Below are positions 41,101-50,092 of a stretch of 64,000 bases of DNA, piece by piece (positions within the stretch are counted from its first letter, which is position 1; each line of letters opens with the position of its first letter). The notes under the pieces were generated by a model. That model worked only from the letters and a program-made list of their open reading frames with translations. It was not told the origin of the DNA and ran no database searches. A program made the position numbers and the translations under genes. Origin of the DNA: JBCDCY01 sp039180875. GTDB taxonomy: Bacteria; Pseudomonadota; Alphaproteobacteria; Rhodobacterales; Rhodobacteraceae. The stretch lies in assembly GCA_039180875.1 (NCBI GenBank), contig JBCDCY010000003.1, positions 347,321 to 411,320 of the forward strand. The letters run 5' to 3'.

Positions 41101-41209
41101 GCATCCCCTCGGCGATCCGGGAAGGGCCCTGGCGATGGGCGAACGCGCCGATACCTTACAGGCGCCGGCCGCGCCAACGCCCGCTTCACGGCTTGAGTGC
41201 GGAACGATG

Positions 41210-42112
41210 TCAGACCGCTTGGCTGACGTCGCTCACGAGGCGGCGCAGCCAGGCGAGACCCGGATCGCCATCATTGCGCCGGTGCCAGAGCATCGTCTCC
41301 CGATAGGGCTGCCACGGCACCGGCGCGGCGAGGGCTTTGACCTCTGCCATGGTGAACCGTTCGGCCACCCGCTTGGCCAGGGTGACGATCATCTCAGTCT
41401 GCGCCACGACCTCCGGCGCCACGAGGTTGTAGGGGAGCGCCAGCGCCACCCGGCGGCGCAATCCCTGCTCCGCTAACAGGCGATCGACGAAGCCCCAGGT
41501 ATCGCCGGCCATGGTCACCAGCAGGTGCGGATAACGCAGATAGAGATCGAGGGTCATCTCCTCGCGAATTTCCGGATGTTGCCGGGAGACCAGGCAAACG
41601 AAGCTCTCCTCGAACAGATCGGCGGCGCGGATGGCCGGCGGCGCATCCGGCAGGATGGTCATGGCCAGGTCGAGATCGCCGTCGGTCAGCGCCTCGGCCA
41701 CGGCCAGCCGGTTCTCGAACCGCACCGACAGGGTCACACCGGGGGCAACACGGCTGAGCTCCATCATCAGCGGCGGCAGCAAAGTGGCGGCGATATGGTC
41801 GGTCATGGAGACGCGAAAGGTGCGCTCCGCCCGCTCGGGGCGAAAGGCGCGATGCCCGCCGAGGGCGGATTCCAGCGTGGCGAGCGCGGCGCGCACCGGC
41901 TCGGCCAGCTCCAGCGCCCGCTCGGTCGGGCGCATGCCGGTGCGCGTGCGGGTGAAGAGATCGTCGCGCAGCAGACCGCGCAGGGCCGCCAATCGCTTGC
42001 TCATGGCGGGCTGGCCGATGCCGATACGTGCCGCTGCGCGGTCCACATGGCGCTCCGCCGTCAGCGCATCGAAGGCGGTCAACAGGTTCAGATCGACGCT
42101 GGCGAGGTTCAT
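41210..42112 (-). CDS. LysR-family transcriptional regulator (NodD-like)
   Basis: A 300-residue LysR protein: N-terminal helix-turn-helix (VDLNLLTAFDALTAERHVDRAAARIGIGQPAMSKRLAALR) and a ligand domain with RFRVSMTDH-like opening, FENRLAVAEALTDGDLDLAM and a C-terminal VPWQPYRETMLWHRRNDGDPGLAWLR. The last segment is typical of the NodD/PcpR-type subgroup responding to aromatic compounds. It is divergent from the secreted propeller gene and shares a regulatory region containing a 9-bp inverted repeat. Confidence 0.93.
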   Translation of the reverse strand: MNLASVDLNLLTAFDALTAERHVDRAAARIGIGQPAMSKRLAALRGLLRDDLFTRTRTGMRPTERALELAEPVRAALATLESALGGHRAFRPERAERTFRVSMTDHIAATLLPPLMMELSRVAPGVTLSVRFENRLAVAEALTDGDLDLAMTILPDAPPAIRAADLFEESFVCLVSRQHPEIREEMTLDLYLRYPHLLVTMAGDTWGFVDRLLAEQGLRRRVALALPYNLVAPEVVAQTEMIVTLAKRVAERFTMAEVKALAAPVPWQPYRETMLWHRRNDGDPGLAWLRRLVSDVSQAV

Positions 42113-42146
42113 GAGATCCCATTCCTCGGCGGAATAATAAGATGCG

Positions 42147-42200
42147 AAAATCGACCTGGATAGGCCGGAACACCCTCACCACATCCCATCTGTCGATTTT
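42147..42200. promoter_or_regulatory. Inverted repeat in the LysR/propeller divergent region
   Basis: AAAATCGAC (42147-42155) and GTCGATTTT (42192-42200) are a perfect 9-bp inverted repeat separated by 36 bases, in the short AT-richer gap between the divergent LysR and propeller genes. The arms are far apart for one dimer but could be two half-sites for a LysR tetramer, or the arms of an mRNA hairpin just before the propeller start. Confidence 0.42.
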
Positions 42201-42219
42201 AAAGACCAGAGGAGATGCA

Positions 42220-43506
42220 GTGCGCCCGGCCCTTCACCTCACCCTTGCGGCTTTCATCCCGGCGATGGCCGCGGCCGAGCCAAGCGCGCGCTACGTCGTC
42301 GGCCTGTCGGATGTGGACATGGCCGGCACGGCCTATGAGGACGGCCAGCTCGGCCCGCCGCTCGACGCGGTCGACACCCTGAGCGTGTTCGACATGGCCG
42401 CGCCCGAGGCGGCGATCGCCAGCATCGCGGCCTCCAACTCCGTCTTCAGCCCGCCAACGGTGCTCGATATCTCCCCCGACAGCCGGCGTGCCGTGGTGGT
42501 CGAAACGTTGCAGGCGCGCGGCGACAGCGATGTGACGCTGAGCGATCTCGAGGCGCGGCCGGGGACGGCCCTGCGGCTTTACGATCTGAGTGACCCGACA
42601 GCGCCCACGCTCCTCAATCAGGTGGAGGTGCCGGCCCGGCCGCAGGCGGCCCAATTCAACGCCGCCGGCGATCTGGTCGCCGTCACGGGCCTGCCGACGG
42701 CGAACGGGCTGACGCTGGTGCCTGTCGGGGAGGAGGGCCTAGGCACCCCCCTGACCTTCGATCTGGAGCTCACCGACCGGGGCGACATTCCCTTCGACCC
42801 GGCCCACAACGTGCTTTTCCATCCGCGCGAGGACATCGTCGCGGTTGCGCTTACCTTGCGCAGTCAGATCGCGTTCTACCGCATCGAACGGGCGGGCGGC
42901 GTGCCGAGCGGTATCCGTCCCTGGGGCAATCTCGTCGCCACGAACAAGTTCCCGATCGCCGGCGCCTTCACCCCCGACGGCCGCCACTACATCACGTCCG
43001 ATCTGATGTGGCGCCCGGACGTGCAGCGCTTCTACGGCGCGCTCGGGCGGGGCACGATGACGACGATCCGCCTGGCCGCGCCGGATTCCGAGGCCCCGCG
43101 GCACGAGATCGTAGCGATCGCGACGGGTGGGCACCAGGCGGAGTCCATCGCGGTCAACCCAGCCGGCGACCGCATCGCGATCTCCTCCATGCGCACGACC
43201 GGGCTGCCGCCGGAAAGCGCCCTCTTCGACCCGCGCGCATCGGTCTCGCTCTACGCCTTCGATGGAGAGACGGGGGCGCTGAGCCTTATCGAGGAGGTGT
43301 TCTTCGAGGCGCATCTGCCCCAGGGCCTCGCCTCCGATCCCTCAGGCAGCGCGCTCTATGTCGGGGTGAACGCCTATTTCGACGCCACCGACCCAGTCTT
43401 GCAAGGCGGCGTCGAGCTCTGGACAGTTGAGGCCGACGGCCTGACGCGGACCGAGACGCGCATGCCCGCGCCCCGCGGCGTGCACGTGGTCCAGGTGATC
43501 GAGTAG
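42220..43506 (+). CDS. Secreted beta-propeller protein (lactonase/YncE-like)
   Basis: A 428-residue protein starting at GTG 42220 (AGAGGAG upstream) with signal peptide MRPALHLTLAAFIPAMAAAEP. The mature chain has repeated blade-like elements: LSVFDMAAPEAAIAS, VLDISPDSRRAVVVET, LRLYDLSDPTAPTLLNQ, AQFNAAGDLVAVTG, VLFHPREDIVAVAL, GAFTPDGRHYITSD, IAVNPAGDRIAISS and LASDPSGSALYVGVN. This is the pattern of seven-bladed lactonase or YVTN-type propellers. Catalytic residues cannot be assigned. An in-frame ATG at 42142 is not preferred because it lies in the regulatory repeat. Confidence 0.82.
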   Translation: MRPALHLTLAAFIPAMAAAEPSARYVVGLSDVDMAGTAYEDGQLGPPLDAVDTLSVFDMAAPEAAIASIAASNSVFSPPTVLDISPDSRRAVVVETLQARGDSDVTLSDLEARPGTALRLYDLSDPTAPTLLNQVEVPARPQAAQFNAAGDLVAVTGLPTANGLTLVPVGEEGLGTPLTFDLELTDRGDIPFDPAHNVLFHPREDIVAVALTLRSQIAFYRIERAGGVPSGIRPWGNLVATNKFPIAGAFTPDGRHYITSDLMWRPDVQRFYGALGRGTMTTIRLAAPDSEAPRHEIVAIATGGHQAESIAVNPAGDRIAISSMRTTGLPPESALFDPRASVSLYAFDGETGALSLIEEVFFEAHLPQGLASDPSGSALYVGVNAYFDATDPVLQGGVELWTVEADGLTRTETRMPAPRGVHVVQVIE

Positions 43507-43712
43507 ACCGCACGCAGTCGAGCGTCGCGCTCGGGCGGACGATTTGCCCCGCTGTTTTCGCGCGCTCGACGGGCTTTCGCGGCAGCTTCCTCGGCGGGCA
43601 GTTTCATCCTCCACGGGAGCGCCTTTCGGACCATCGGCGGGGTTGATGGCTGGCTGGAGTCCCCTGCGAGGCGGTTACTCGGCGGCCGGTGCGCAACGTC
43701 ACAGCGGCTCGA

Positions 43713-46331
43713 TCAGAAGACGATCTTGCCGCGGATGCCGATCCGGCGTGGGCGACCTGGCGTGCCGACCGGGCCGATAGCCGCCGTCGGCAGGCCCAGG
43801 CTATCGATCGGGACGGGCAGGTCGACCGCCGGGCCGGGAAAGCCCGACGTCGCGAAGACCTCGTTGAGGATGTTCTCGCCGAAGATCTCCAGGTTGAAGC
43901 GCTCCGACCGCAAACCGAAGCGAAGGTCGAGGGTGGCAAATCCGTCGAGCTCCGTCGGCGTCTCCGAGATCGAGCCGATGAAGCCGGTGCGGAAGTTGTA
44001 GTCGGCCCGCACGAAGGGCCGCGCGCCGGCCAAGACCTCGCGCGGGTACTCGTAGTCGCCGGTGAGCGTCAAGGTGAACTCCGGCGCGTTGGGCAGGTCC
44101 GTCCCCGACAGATCGACCGGAGCGAAGCCGTCGACCGGCGGCGCGCTGAACTCAGTGATCTCGGTGAAGTTGATACCGAGGCCGGCCTGCAGGAGCAGGC
44201 CCTCCGTGGGGAAGGCCGCGACGTTCAGCTCTCCGCCAAAGCTCTCCGCATCGCCAGCATTGGCGAGCACGACGGCCGGCGGGATCAGGGTGCCGGGGAA
44301 GAGGAAGGTGATGGGGGTCTGGAAGTCTTCGATCTTGGTGTAGAAGGCCCCGGCATTGATTGCCAGGCGATCGTCGAAGAAGCGGCTGCGCAGCCCGACC
44401 TCGAAGGTGCGGGTGATCTCCTCATCAAACTCGAAGACCGTGCTCGGGGTATCGGTGATGCCGCCGGGCCGAAAGCCCGTGGCGAAGGCGAAGAACGTGG
44501 TGATGTCGTCCGTCCAGTCGTAGCTGATCGAGGCGCGGGGCGAGAAGGAGGTGAAGGAGGCATCGCCCACCACAAAGAAGCTCGCGGGTAAAAGGCCGAG
44601 CGCCTCGATCGGGCCCTCGCTTACGGTCTGGTCGCTGGTCTCCACCCGGTCGAAGGAAAACCGATAGCCGCCCGAGAGCTCGAGCCGGGGGATCGGGCGC
44701 CAGGCCAGATCGCCGTAGACGCTGACGTTCAGGAAATCCTGCTGGTCGTCGGTGATGAGAGAGCCGAAATCCTCCGGCGGCAGCAGGCCGATGATCGCGC
44801 TGATCAGGCCGATATCGGGGGGAAGGCCGATGGCGGCCGCGGCCTCCTCGAACGCCGCCGGGTCGGTCTCGGCCAGCTCGACGACGCCGGCAATCACCAC
44901 GTCGTTGATGTCCGCTCCGAACGCCACGGTGTCGGAGACGTCGGACTCGACGTAGTTGACGCTGGCCCCGGCGTTGATGGTCACGCTGCCCGGCACGATG
45001 GGAAACTGCATCGGGGTGCCGTCGTAGCGCACCTCCTGCGAAAAGGTGTCGGAGGTCAGAGAGACGCCGGAATCGAAGATGTCGATGGCCTCGATGCCGT
45101 CGCCGTCGGAGTCGAACAGCGTGTCGGTGAACCGATAGGAACTGTTCGCACTGAAAGTGCCGATATCGGTTTCGTAGCTCGCCCCGAAGCGCACCAGGAC
45201 ATCGTCGTTGATGTCCTCTCCGGCCGGGCCGTTGAAAGTGACGAACTCTCCGTCCTCTTTAAGCACGTCGAGCGAGACGAGCCGCGTGGCGTCGAACTCC
45301 GTCCGGGTATAGGTGAACTGAAAATCCAGGGTCAGATCGTCGATCGGCTCGGAGCGCAGGCTCAGCCGGGTGCCGAAGATCTCCTCCTCGATGTTGTCGG
45401 AGACGTCGTCGCCGAACACCTCGATGAAACCCTCGGAGGCTTGGGCGAAGCCGACCAGGCGGGCCGACAGCAGACCGTCCTCCAGGAACGGCATATTCGC
45501 GACGAAGGAGCCCGAGCCGAAAAGGTCTCCGCCATCGGTGAAGGCGCCGAAATCGCCGGTGACGGAGAACTCCTGCACGTCTGTCGGCTTATTGGTGACG
45601 ACGTTCACCGCACCGGCCGTCGTGGCGCGGCTGAAGGTGGTGGTCTGCGGGCCGAGGAACGTGTCCACCCGTTCCACATCGACCAAACCCGGGTTGATGA
45701 CGGCACCCGTCGCCCCGGTCTGGTTCAGGCTTACCCCATCGACAAAGACGCCCACCGTCGGTGCGGTGCTGTTTACGTTGCCGATGTCGCTGATGCCGCG
45801 CACGGTAACCTGGAAGTCGAGCGGGGAGGCTTCCGACGTCACCACCACGTTCGGCGCGCTGTCGAGCGCGCCAGCGACGTTGTCGATGTTGGCGCGCTCG
45901 ATCTCCTCCTCGTCGACAGTCTCGATGGTGCGCTCTTCCTCGAAGACATCGAACGGCGCCCCACCGCCGGAGGCGCCGGGCGCCCGCCCGGCCTGAGCGT
46001 CGACGACGATTTCGTCGAGCACCAGCGGCCCCTCCGTGCCCTGGGTCGAGACGACCACGGCGCTGCCGTCGGGTAGGAAATTCGCGCGCAGCCCGGTGCC
46101 GACCAGCATGGCATCAAGCGCCGCCTGTGGCGTCATCGGCCCTTGGGCGCCGGGGCTGGTATGGCCGGCGGTCGAGCGATCGGGGGCGACGATGTTGAGC
46201 CCGGTCTCCGCGCTCAGCTCCACGAGGGCGGCCGCCAAGGGCTGTGGCGGCACGTCCACTTCGGCGCGCGCGGCCGAAGGAGCGATCGCCAGAAGAAAGG
46301 CCGCGGCAGTCGTCCGTCTGAGATGGGTCAT
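43713..46331 (-). CDS. TonB-dependent outer-membrane receptor with N-terminal STN signalling domain
   Basis: An 872-residue receptor. After the signal peptide (to ARAE) comes a secretin/TonB short N-terminal domain (residues ~25-95, QPLAAALVELSAETGLNIV) that contacts FecR. Then a TonB box-like segment (LDEIVVDA), a plug (VTVRGISDIGNVNSTAPTVGVFVDGV, VERVDTFLGPQTTTFSRATTAGAVNVVT) and a long barrel ending RIGIRGKIVF with the terminal Phe. Together with the upstream sigma and FecR genes this is a complete transenvelope signalling receptor, probably for a ferric siderophore. It shows no domain that names the ligand. Confidence 0.95.
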   Translation of the reverse strand: MTHLRRTTAAAFLLAIAPSAARAEVDVPPQPLAAALVELSAETGLNIVAPDRSTAGHTSPGAQGPMTPQAALDAMLVGTGLRANFLPDGSAVVVSTQGTEGPLVLDEIVVDAQAGRAPGASGGGAPFDVFEEERTIETVDEEEIERANIDNVAGALDSAPNVVVTSEASPLDFQVTVRGISDIGNVNSTAPTVGVFVDGVSLNQTGATGAVINPGLVDVERVDTFLGPQTTTFSRATTAGAVNVVTNKPTDVQEFSVTGDFGAFTDGGDLFGSGSFVANMPFLEDGLLSARLVGFAQASEGFIEVFGDDVSDNIEEEIFGTRLSLRSEPIDDLTLDFQFTYTRTEFDATRLVSLDVLKEDGEFVTFNGPAGEDINDDVLVRFGASYETDIGTFSANSSYRFTDTLFDSDGDGIEAIDIFDSGVSLTSDTFSQEVRYDGTPMQFPIVPGSVTINAGASVNYVESDVSDTVAFGADINDVVIAGVVELAETDPAAFEEAAAAIGLPPDIGLISAIIGLLPPEDFGSLITDDQQDFLNVSVYGDLAWRPIPRLELSGGYRFSFDRVETSDQTVSEGPIEALGLLPASFFVVGDASFTSFSPRASISYDWTDDITTFFAFATGFRPGGITDTPSTVFEFDEEITRTFEVGLRSRFFDDRLAINAGAFYTKIEDFQTPITFLFPGTLIPPAVVLANAGDAESFGGELNVAAFPTEGLLLQAGLGINFTEITEFSAPPVDGFAPVDLSGTDLPNAPEFTLTLTGDYEYPREVLAGARPFVRADYNFRTGFIGSISETPTELDGFATLDLRFGLRSERFNLEIFGENILNEVFATSGFPGPAVDLPVPIDSLGLPTAAIGPVGTPGRPRRIGIRGKIVF

Positions 46332-46380
46332 GCGGTCCCCGGTCCTTTGCTGAGGTCCGGACGGGACCCTCTATAGTAAG

Positions 46381-46409
46381 AACGAACGGGGTTCTCAGAT
46401 CTTCGATGG
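46381..46409 (-). promoter_or_regulatory. 29-bp element, copy 1, upstream of the TonB receptor
   Basis: On the plus strand this reads AACGAACGGG, seven variable bases, then GATCTTCGATGG. An identical arrangement with the same spacing occurs at 47352-47380 between the sigma and FecR genes. It lies 50 bases upstream of the receptor start. The minus-strand CCCGTTCGTT end could be the -10 side of an ECF promoter read by the adjacent sigma factor. The repeat is certain; the promoter role is inference. Confidence 0.55.
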
Positions 46410-46424
46410 CCGCCGCCGGAAAAT

Positions 46425-47321
46425 CTACGGACCCAGCAGAAGCGTCCCGATCCCGGGCACGGCCACGACCCGCGCACCCTCCGACGTGGCCAGCGCGCGC
46501 AGCGCCGCCTCCGGCTCTCCGAGGTCGAGGCCGCCCGAGACCCGCGCCATGGCCAGACCCTGACCCCGCAGGATGACCGGCCCCGGCAAGCGGCGGTCGA
46601 GCAGCGCCGCCACCTCACCCAAGCGCATGCCGTCGATCCTCAGGCGATCGTTCCGCCAGGCCGCCACCCCATCGGCCGGAATCCGTTCGACCGTCAGCGC
46701 CTCGTCCCGCAGGCGCAGCCGCTCGCCCGCCTCGAGGCGCCGAACGGCATCGCCTGCCCGGACCTCGACCACGCCCTCGGCTACCGCGACGACGGCGCCG
46801 TCGGGCAGCAGCGCCACCTCGAACGCCGTGCCGATCACTGCGATCTCAGCCACGCCCAGGCGCACGGCAAAGGGCCGTGCATCCGGCGCGACGTCGAAAA
46901 AGGCGGCGCCGGCCAGCAGGGTCACCTGCCGCGCCGCCTCTCCCCCGGTCTCGTCGCTGAGGGCGGAGCCGACGTCGAGGATCGCCGCATCGCCGGAGCT
47001 GAGCGCGACCTCCAGCCGCGCATCATCGGCCGCGTGGTCGGCCAGCCACCAGACCCGCAGCGGCTCCCGCATCGCCAGGAGCGCCAGCCCCACGAGGCCG
47101 ACAAGGACGATCAGCGTGCCGACCGAACCGCCGCCGCGGGGCTTTCGCGGGCCGGTCAGCGACCAGACCCGCTCCGCCTTGGCCCAGGCCGCACGCTCGG
47201 CCTTGCCGCGGGCGCGAAACGCCTCGATCGCCGCCTGGGCCTCGCGGTCGTCGGGCATCTCGCGCAAGCGCATCAGCAGCCGCGCCGCCTCCCGCGCCAG
47301 CCGTTCCTCCTGATCGGCCAT
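46425..47321 (-). CDS. FecR-family sigma regulator
   Basis: A 298-residue membrane regulator. The N-terminal cytoplasmic domain has the DUF4880-like EAARLLMRLREMPDDREAQAAIEAFRARG and WAKAERVWSLTG, a membrane helix (GTLIVLVGLVGLALLAM), and a periplasmic FecR domain (FFDVAPDARPFAVRLGVAEIAVIGTAFEVALL, VEVRAGDAVRRLEAGERLRL). It relays the state of the TonB receptor to the sigma factor. The second ATG (47321) is chosen for its ribosome-binding site and family fit. Confidence 0.93.
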   Translation of the reverse strand: MADQEERLAREAARLLMRLREMPDDREAQAAIEAFRARGKAERAAWAKAERVWSLTGPRKPRGGGSVGTLIVLVGLVGLALLAMREPLRVWWLADHAADDARLEVALSSGDAAILDVGSALSDETGGEAARQVTLLAGAAFFDVAPDARPFAVRLGVAEIAVIGTAFEVALLPDGAVVAVAEGVVEVRAGDAVRRLEAGERLRLRDEALTVERIPADGVAAWRNDRLRIDGMRLGEVAALLDRRLPGPVILRGQGLAMARVSGGLDLGEPEAALRALATSEGARVVAVPGIGTLLLGP

Positions 47322-47351
47322 GATCGCCCTTTCGCCGGCTGTCACATCTTA

Positions 47352-47380
47352 AACGAACGGGCGGGGCGGATCTTCGATGG
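47352..47380 (-). promoter_or_regulatory. 29-bp element, copy 2, between sigma and FecR genes
   Basis: Plus strand: AACGAACGGG, seven variable bases, GATCTTCGATGG, with the same order and spacing as 46381-46409. It abuts the sigma-gene stop at 47381 and lies 31 bases upstream of the FecR start. Two identical elements in the two gaps of one operon suggest duplicated promoters or processing sites. Confidence 0.55.
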
Positions 47381-47923
47381 TCAACCGTCCAGCACCAGGA
47401 TCAGCTGGACCAAAGCATCCTCGATCAGCCGGTAAGCCGTGGACTGGGCGACGCCGAGCTGCGCGGCGATCTCGGCATAGGTGCGGCCCTCGATCCGATG
47501 CAGCCAAAGCGCGCGCACGGTGCGCCGGGGCATCTGGGCCAGCTCTTCGGTGATGCAGGCCAAGTCCTGGCGGGCCGCCACGATGCGCTCGCTGTCGAAG
47601 GCGTAGCGGCTGTGCAGCGCCTGCTCGGCCACGACCGCGGTCTCGACCTCCCGCCGCCGGCGCCAGTCGCGCGCGAGGTTGACCACAATGCGCCGCAGCA
47701 GGGGCCTGACATCGTCTGCGGAGTAGCCCCGACCGTGCCAGCGCAGCCATCCCTCCTGCACGATCTCTTCGGCCACGGCAGGGCTGCCGACCACGTGACG
47801 GGCCAGCGCGATCAGGTGCTCGCGGTCCTTGACCCAGGCGGTCAAACCCGGATGGCTTTCGGGGGCTTCGGCCAAACGTCTCTCCCACGGTGCGGTGGAT
47901 CTGGCCTGGCGGAGCGGGAGCAT
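47381..47923 (-). CDS. FecI-like ECF sigma factor
   Basis: A 180-residue sigma factor from the ATG at 47923 (another in-frame ATG at 47974 is possible; neither has a strong site). Region 2: HLIALARHVVGSPAVAEEIVQEGWLRWHG and VRPLLRRIVVNLARDWRRRR. Region 4: LPRRTVRALWLHRIEGRTYAEIAAQLGVAQSTAYRLI-type helix (here QMPRRTVRALWLHRIEG). The AEIAAQLGVAQSTAYRLI helix and downstream FecR and TonB receptor identify a FecI-type iron-starvation sigma factor. Confidence 0.9.
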   Translation of the reverse strand: MLPLRQARSTAPWERRLAEAPESHPGLTAWVKDREHLIALARHVVGSPAVAEEIVQEGWLRWHGRGYSADDVRPLLRRIVVNLARDWRRRREVETAVVAEQALHSRYAFDSERIVAARQDLACITEELAQMPRRTVRALWLHRIEGRTYAEIAAQLGVAQSTAYRLIEDALVQLILVLDG

Positions 47924-48066
47924 CGGCTTGGCCGGACGAACGTTAACCGCCCCGATGGCGCGATGCCAAGCCATGGCTTCGCGGCAAGGGGATGGCTGTT
48001 GCACGGTTACACTGGCCGCTGAACAAAGGGGGGGTCAGCACCACGAAGCGTGTGGTCGGCCCGGCC

Positions 48067-48669
48067 TCAGGCGTCGGTGCGTGCCTTGTTCCGCACGCCG
48101 GCCTGGTCGATCAGGGCGGTCGCGGCCGCCCTCGCCGCCGCCACCCGGGGATCGGCCTCTCCGGTGGCGTGGGCCTGTACGATGGCGCCGTCGAAAAGCA
48201 CGTAGAGCTGATGGGCCAGCATCGAGGGGTCGGCCGCGCCGCCCTCCCGGCACTGCTTCTCGATATAGGAGAGCATCAGCCGCTTATGCTCCACCGCGAC
48301 GCGATGGATCGGATCGTCGAGGGCGTGATACTCCGCCACGGCGTTGAGGAACATGCAGCCGGTGAAATCCGTCTGCTCGGACCACGCCCCCAGGAAGTCA
48401 AACAACTTGAGCAGGCGGTCGCGTGGCCCCGCAGCCCCCTTGCAAGCCTCGCGCATGATGACGTTGCGCACCGCCTCGTCACGCCGGCGCAGCACCACGA
48501 GGATCAGCTCCTCCTTCGAGGCGAAGTTGTTGTAGAGCGCCACGCGGGAGACCTTGGCCTCCTCCACGATCCGCGCGATGCCGACGGCGTGGTAGCCGTT
48601 GTGGGCGAACAGCTCGGTTGCCGTTTCGATGATCCGCTCCCGCACGGACCCACCTCGCGCGCCGTCCAT
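48067..48669 (-). CDS. TetR-family transcriptional repressor
   Basis: A 200-residue TetR protein. The helix-turn-helix is RIIETATELFAHNGYHAVGIARIVEEAKVSRVALYNNFASKEEL. The C-terminal ligand domain has TGCMFLNAVAEYHALDDPIHRVA, typical of a group that includes AefR-like and other stress regulators. The start at 48669 has AGGGGAG upstream. A strong palindrome 27 bases upstream (48696-48720) is its probable own operator. No divergent partner lies close by; its other targets are unknown. Confidence 0.93.
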   Translation of the reverse strand: MDGARGGSVRERIIETATELFAHNGYHAVGIARIVEEAKVSRVALYNNFASKEELILVVLRRRDEAVRNVIMREACKGAAGPRDRLLKLFDFLGAWSEQTDFTGCMFLNAVAEYHALDDPIHRVAVEHKRLMLSYIEKQCREGGAADPSMLAHQLYVLFDGAIVQAHATGEADPRVAAARAAATALIDQAGVRNKARTDA

Positions 48670-48695
48670 GGCTCCCCTTTCCCGCGATGCGCCAC

Positions 48696-48720
48696 GATCT
48701 GCACGTAGATCGGTCGATCT
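48696..48720. promoter_or_regulatory. Overlapping palindromes, probable TetR operator
   Basis: AGATCG-GT-CGATCT (48707-48720) is a 6+6 bp palindrome, and GATCT/AGATC (48696-48711) overlaps it, so GATCT units occur in three adjacent arms. The site lies 27 bp upstream of the TetR start within the core promoter distance. This is the size and position of TetR-family operators. The 344 bases between the TetR and LysR genes contain no other feature I can support. Confidence 0.55.
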
Positions 48721-49013
48721 GGCCGATTCATAGGTCGGAACGGCAAAAAACGCCACACACGCAACCGTGAAGGCTGCCAGGTCGCGCAGCGTTGACCGAT
48801 TACGATCGCTGCCGCATGCTTTGCGCAGAACGGTCATTCTAGCGTGTGATCGGCGGGGTCGGACCGAGGATCCCAAGCGCGACACGCCGCCAGGTTAAGC
48901 CAAGCTGTGTTTGCGATCACATCCGTCTCGACCGTTTTAGGACAGGATTGAACGAGACGCTCGGCCAGGTGGCCTCGGCGACGCGACCTACTCGTTTGCA
49001 CGGAGTTGAACGC

Positions 49014-49994
49014 GTGGATTGGGACGACCTACGCTTCTTTCACGCCGTGGCTCAGGCCGGCAGCTTGTCGGCCGCCGCGCGGCGCCTCGACGTCTCCCAG
49101 CCGACGGTCGGTCGCCGGATCAAGGACCTGGAGACCCAGCTCGAGGCCAAGCTGTTCGACCGGCTGACCTACGGCTACACGCTCACCCCCACCGGGCAGC
49201 GCATCCTCGACAAGGCGGAGGAGATGGCCGACGCCGCCCGCTGCATCGCCGACCGCGTCTCGGGCGAAGCGAGCGAGCCGGCCGGCCTGGTGCGCATCAC
49301 CGCCTCCGACGGCATCGGCGCCCTCTGGCTCGCCCCACGGCTGAAAGCGCTACGCCGCCCCTACCCCGCCCTGGTGCTCGAGCTGTCCTTGACGACCGCC
49401 GCCGTGGATATCTCGGGCGGCGAGGCGGATCTGGCGCTCCGCATGGGCGATCCGCGGGACGAAAGCCTGGTCGGCCGCCGGGTGGCAGTGGTGCCCTTCC
49501 AGCTCTACGCCTCGCGCTGCTACGAGGCGGCCCAAGGGCTCCCCACCAGCCAGGACGAGTTGCAGGGCCACGCCGTGATCCACAGCGGCGGGCGGTTGAG
49601 CTCGGTGCCCCAGGCGATCGCGCTCCGCCAAAACGCGCCCGACGCGCCGATCGCGGTGACGCTCGACAACCTGCTGGCCCAGTACGCCGCGGTCCGCGCC
49701 GGTATCGGGATCGCCGCGTTGCCGTCCTACATGGCAGCGCTGGAGCCGACGCTCTGCCCGATCTCCCCGCAGGTCTTCCTGGTGGAGATGCCGGTCTGGC
49801 TCCTCACCCGGGAGGATCTGAGGCACTCGGCCCGGGTGCGCGCCGTGCAGGATTTCCTGACCTGCGAGGCCAAGCGCTCGCTATCGCCTGCGCCGGCAGG
49901 GGCTTTGGAGACGCATAGGACGGCGCCACATCTGACGTGTGAGCGCCAGGCGGCCGGCATGGGGACACCCCTCTCCCTGGTGCCGACCCGCTAG
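49014..49994 (+). CDS. LysR-family transcriptional regulator
   Basis: A 326-residue regulator starting at GTG 49014 (GGAGTTGAACGC upstream). The helix-turn-helix is DDLRFFHAVAQAGSLSAAARRLDVSQPTVGRRIKDLE. The ligand domain includes GLVRITASDGIGALWLAPRL and ISGGEADLALRMGDPRDESLVGRRVAVV, as in the GcvA/AmpR-like subgroup. The last ~30 residues beyond FLTCEAK are Pro/Ala/Thr-rich and not family-like. Its target is unclear; the RTX solenoid gene lies 270 bases downstream. Confidence 0.9.
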   Translation: MDWDDLRFFHAVAQAGSLSAAARRLDVSQPTVGRRIKDLETQLEAKLFDRLTYGYTLTPTGQRILDKAEEMADAARCIADRVSGEASEPAGLVRITASDGIGALWLAPRLKALRRPYPALVLELSLTTAAVDISGGEADLALRMGDPRDESLVGRRVAVVPFQLYASRCYEAAQGLPTSQDELQGHAVIHSGGRLSSVPQAIALRQNAPDAPIAVTLDNLLAQYAAVRAGIGIAALPSYMAALEPTLCPISPQVFLVEMPVWLLTREDLRHSARVRAVQDFLTCEAKRSLSPAPAGALETHRTAPHLTCERQAAGMGTPLSLVPTR

Positions 49995-50092
49995 CCTCGG
50001 CGCGCTCACCCGGCGCCGCTTCGATGCCTTGGCTTCGGCCAGGGCACGAATAGGTATTCGCCAATCCGAGAAATTCTACAGTACCCTGAAAT

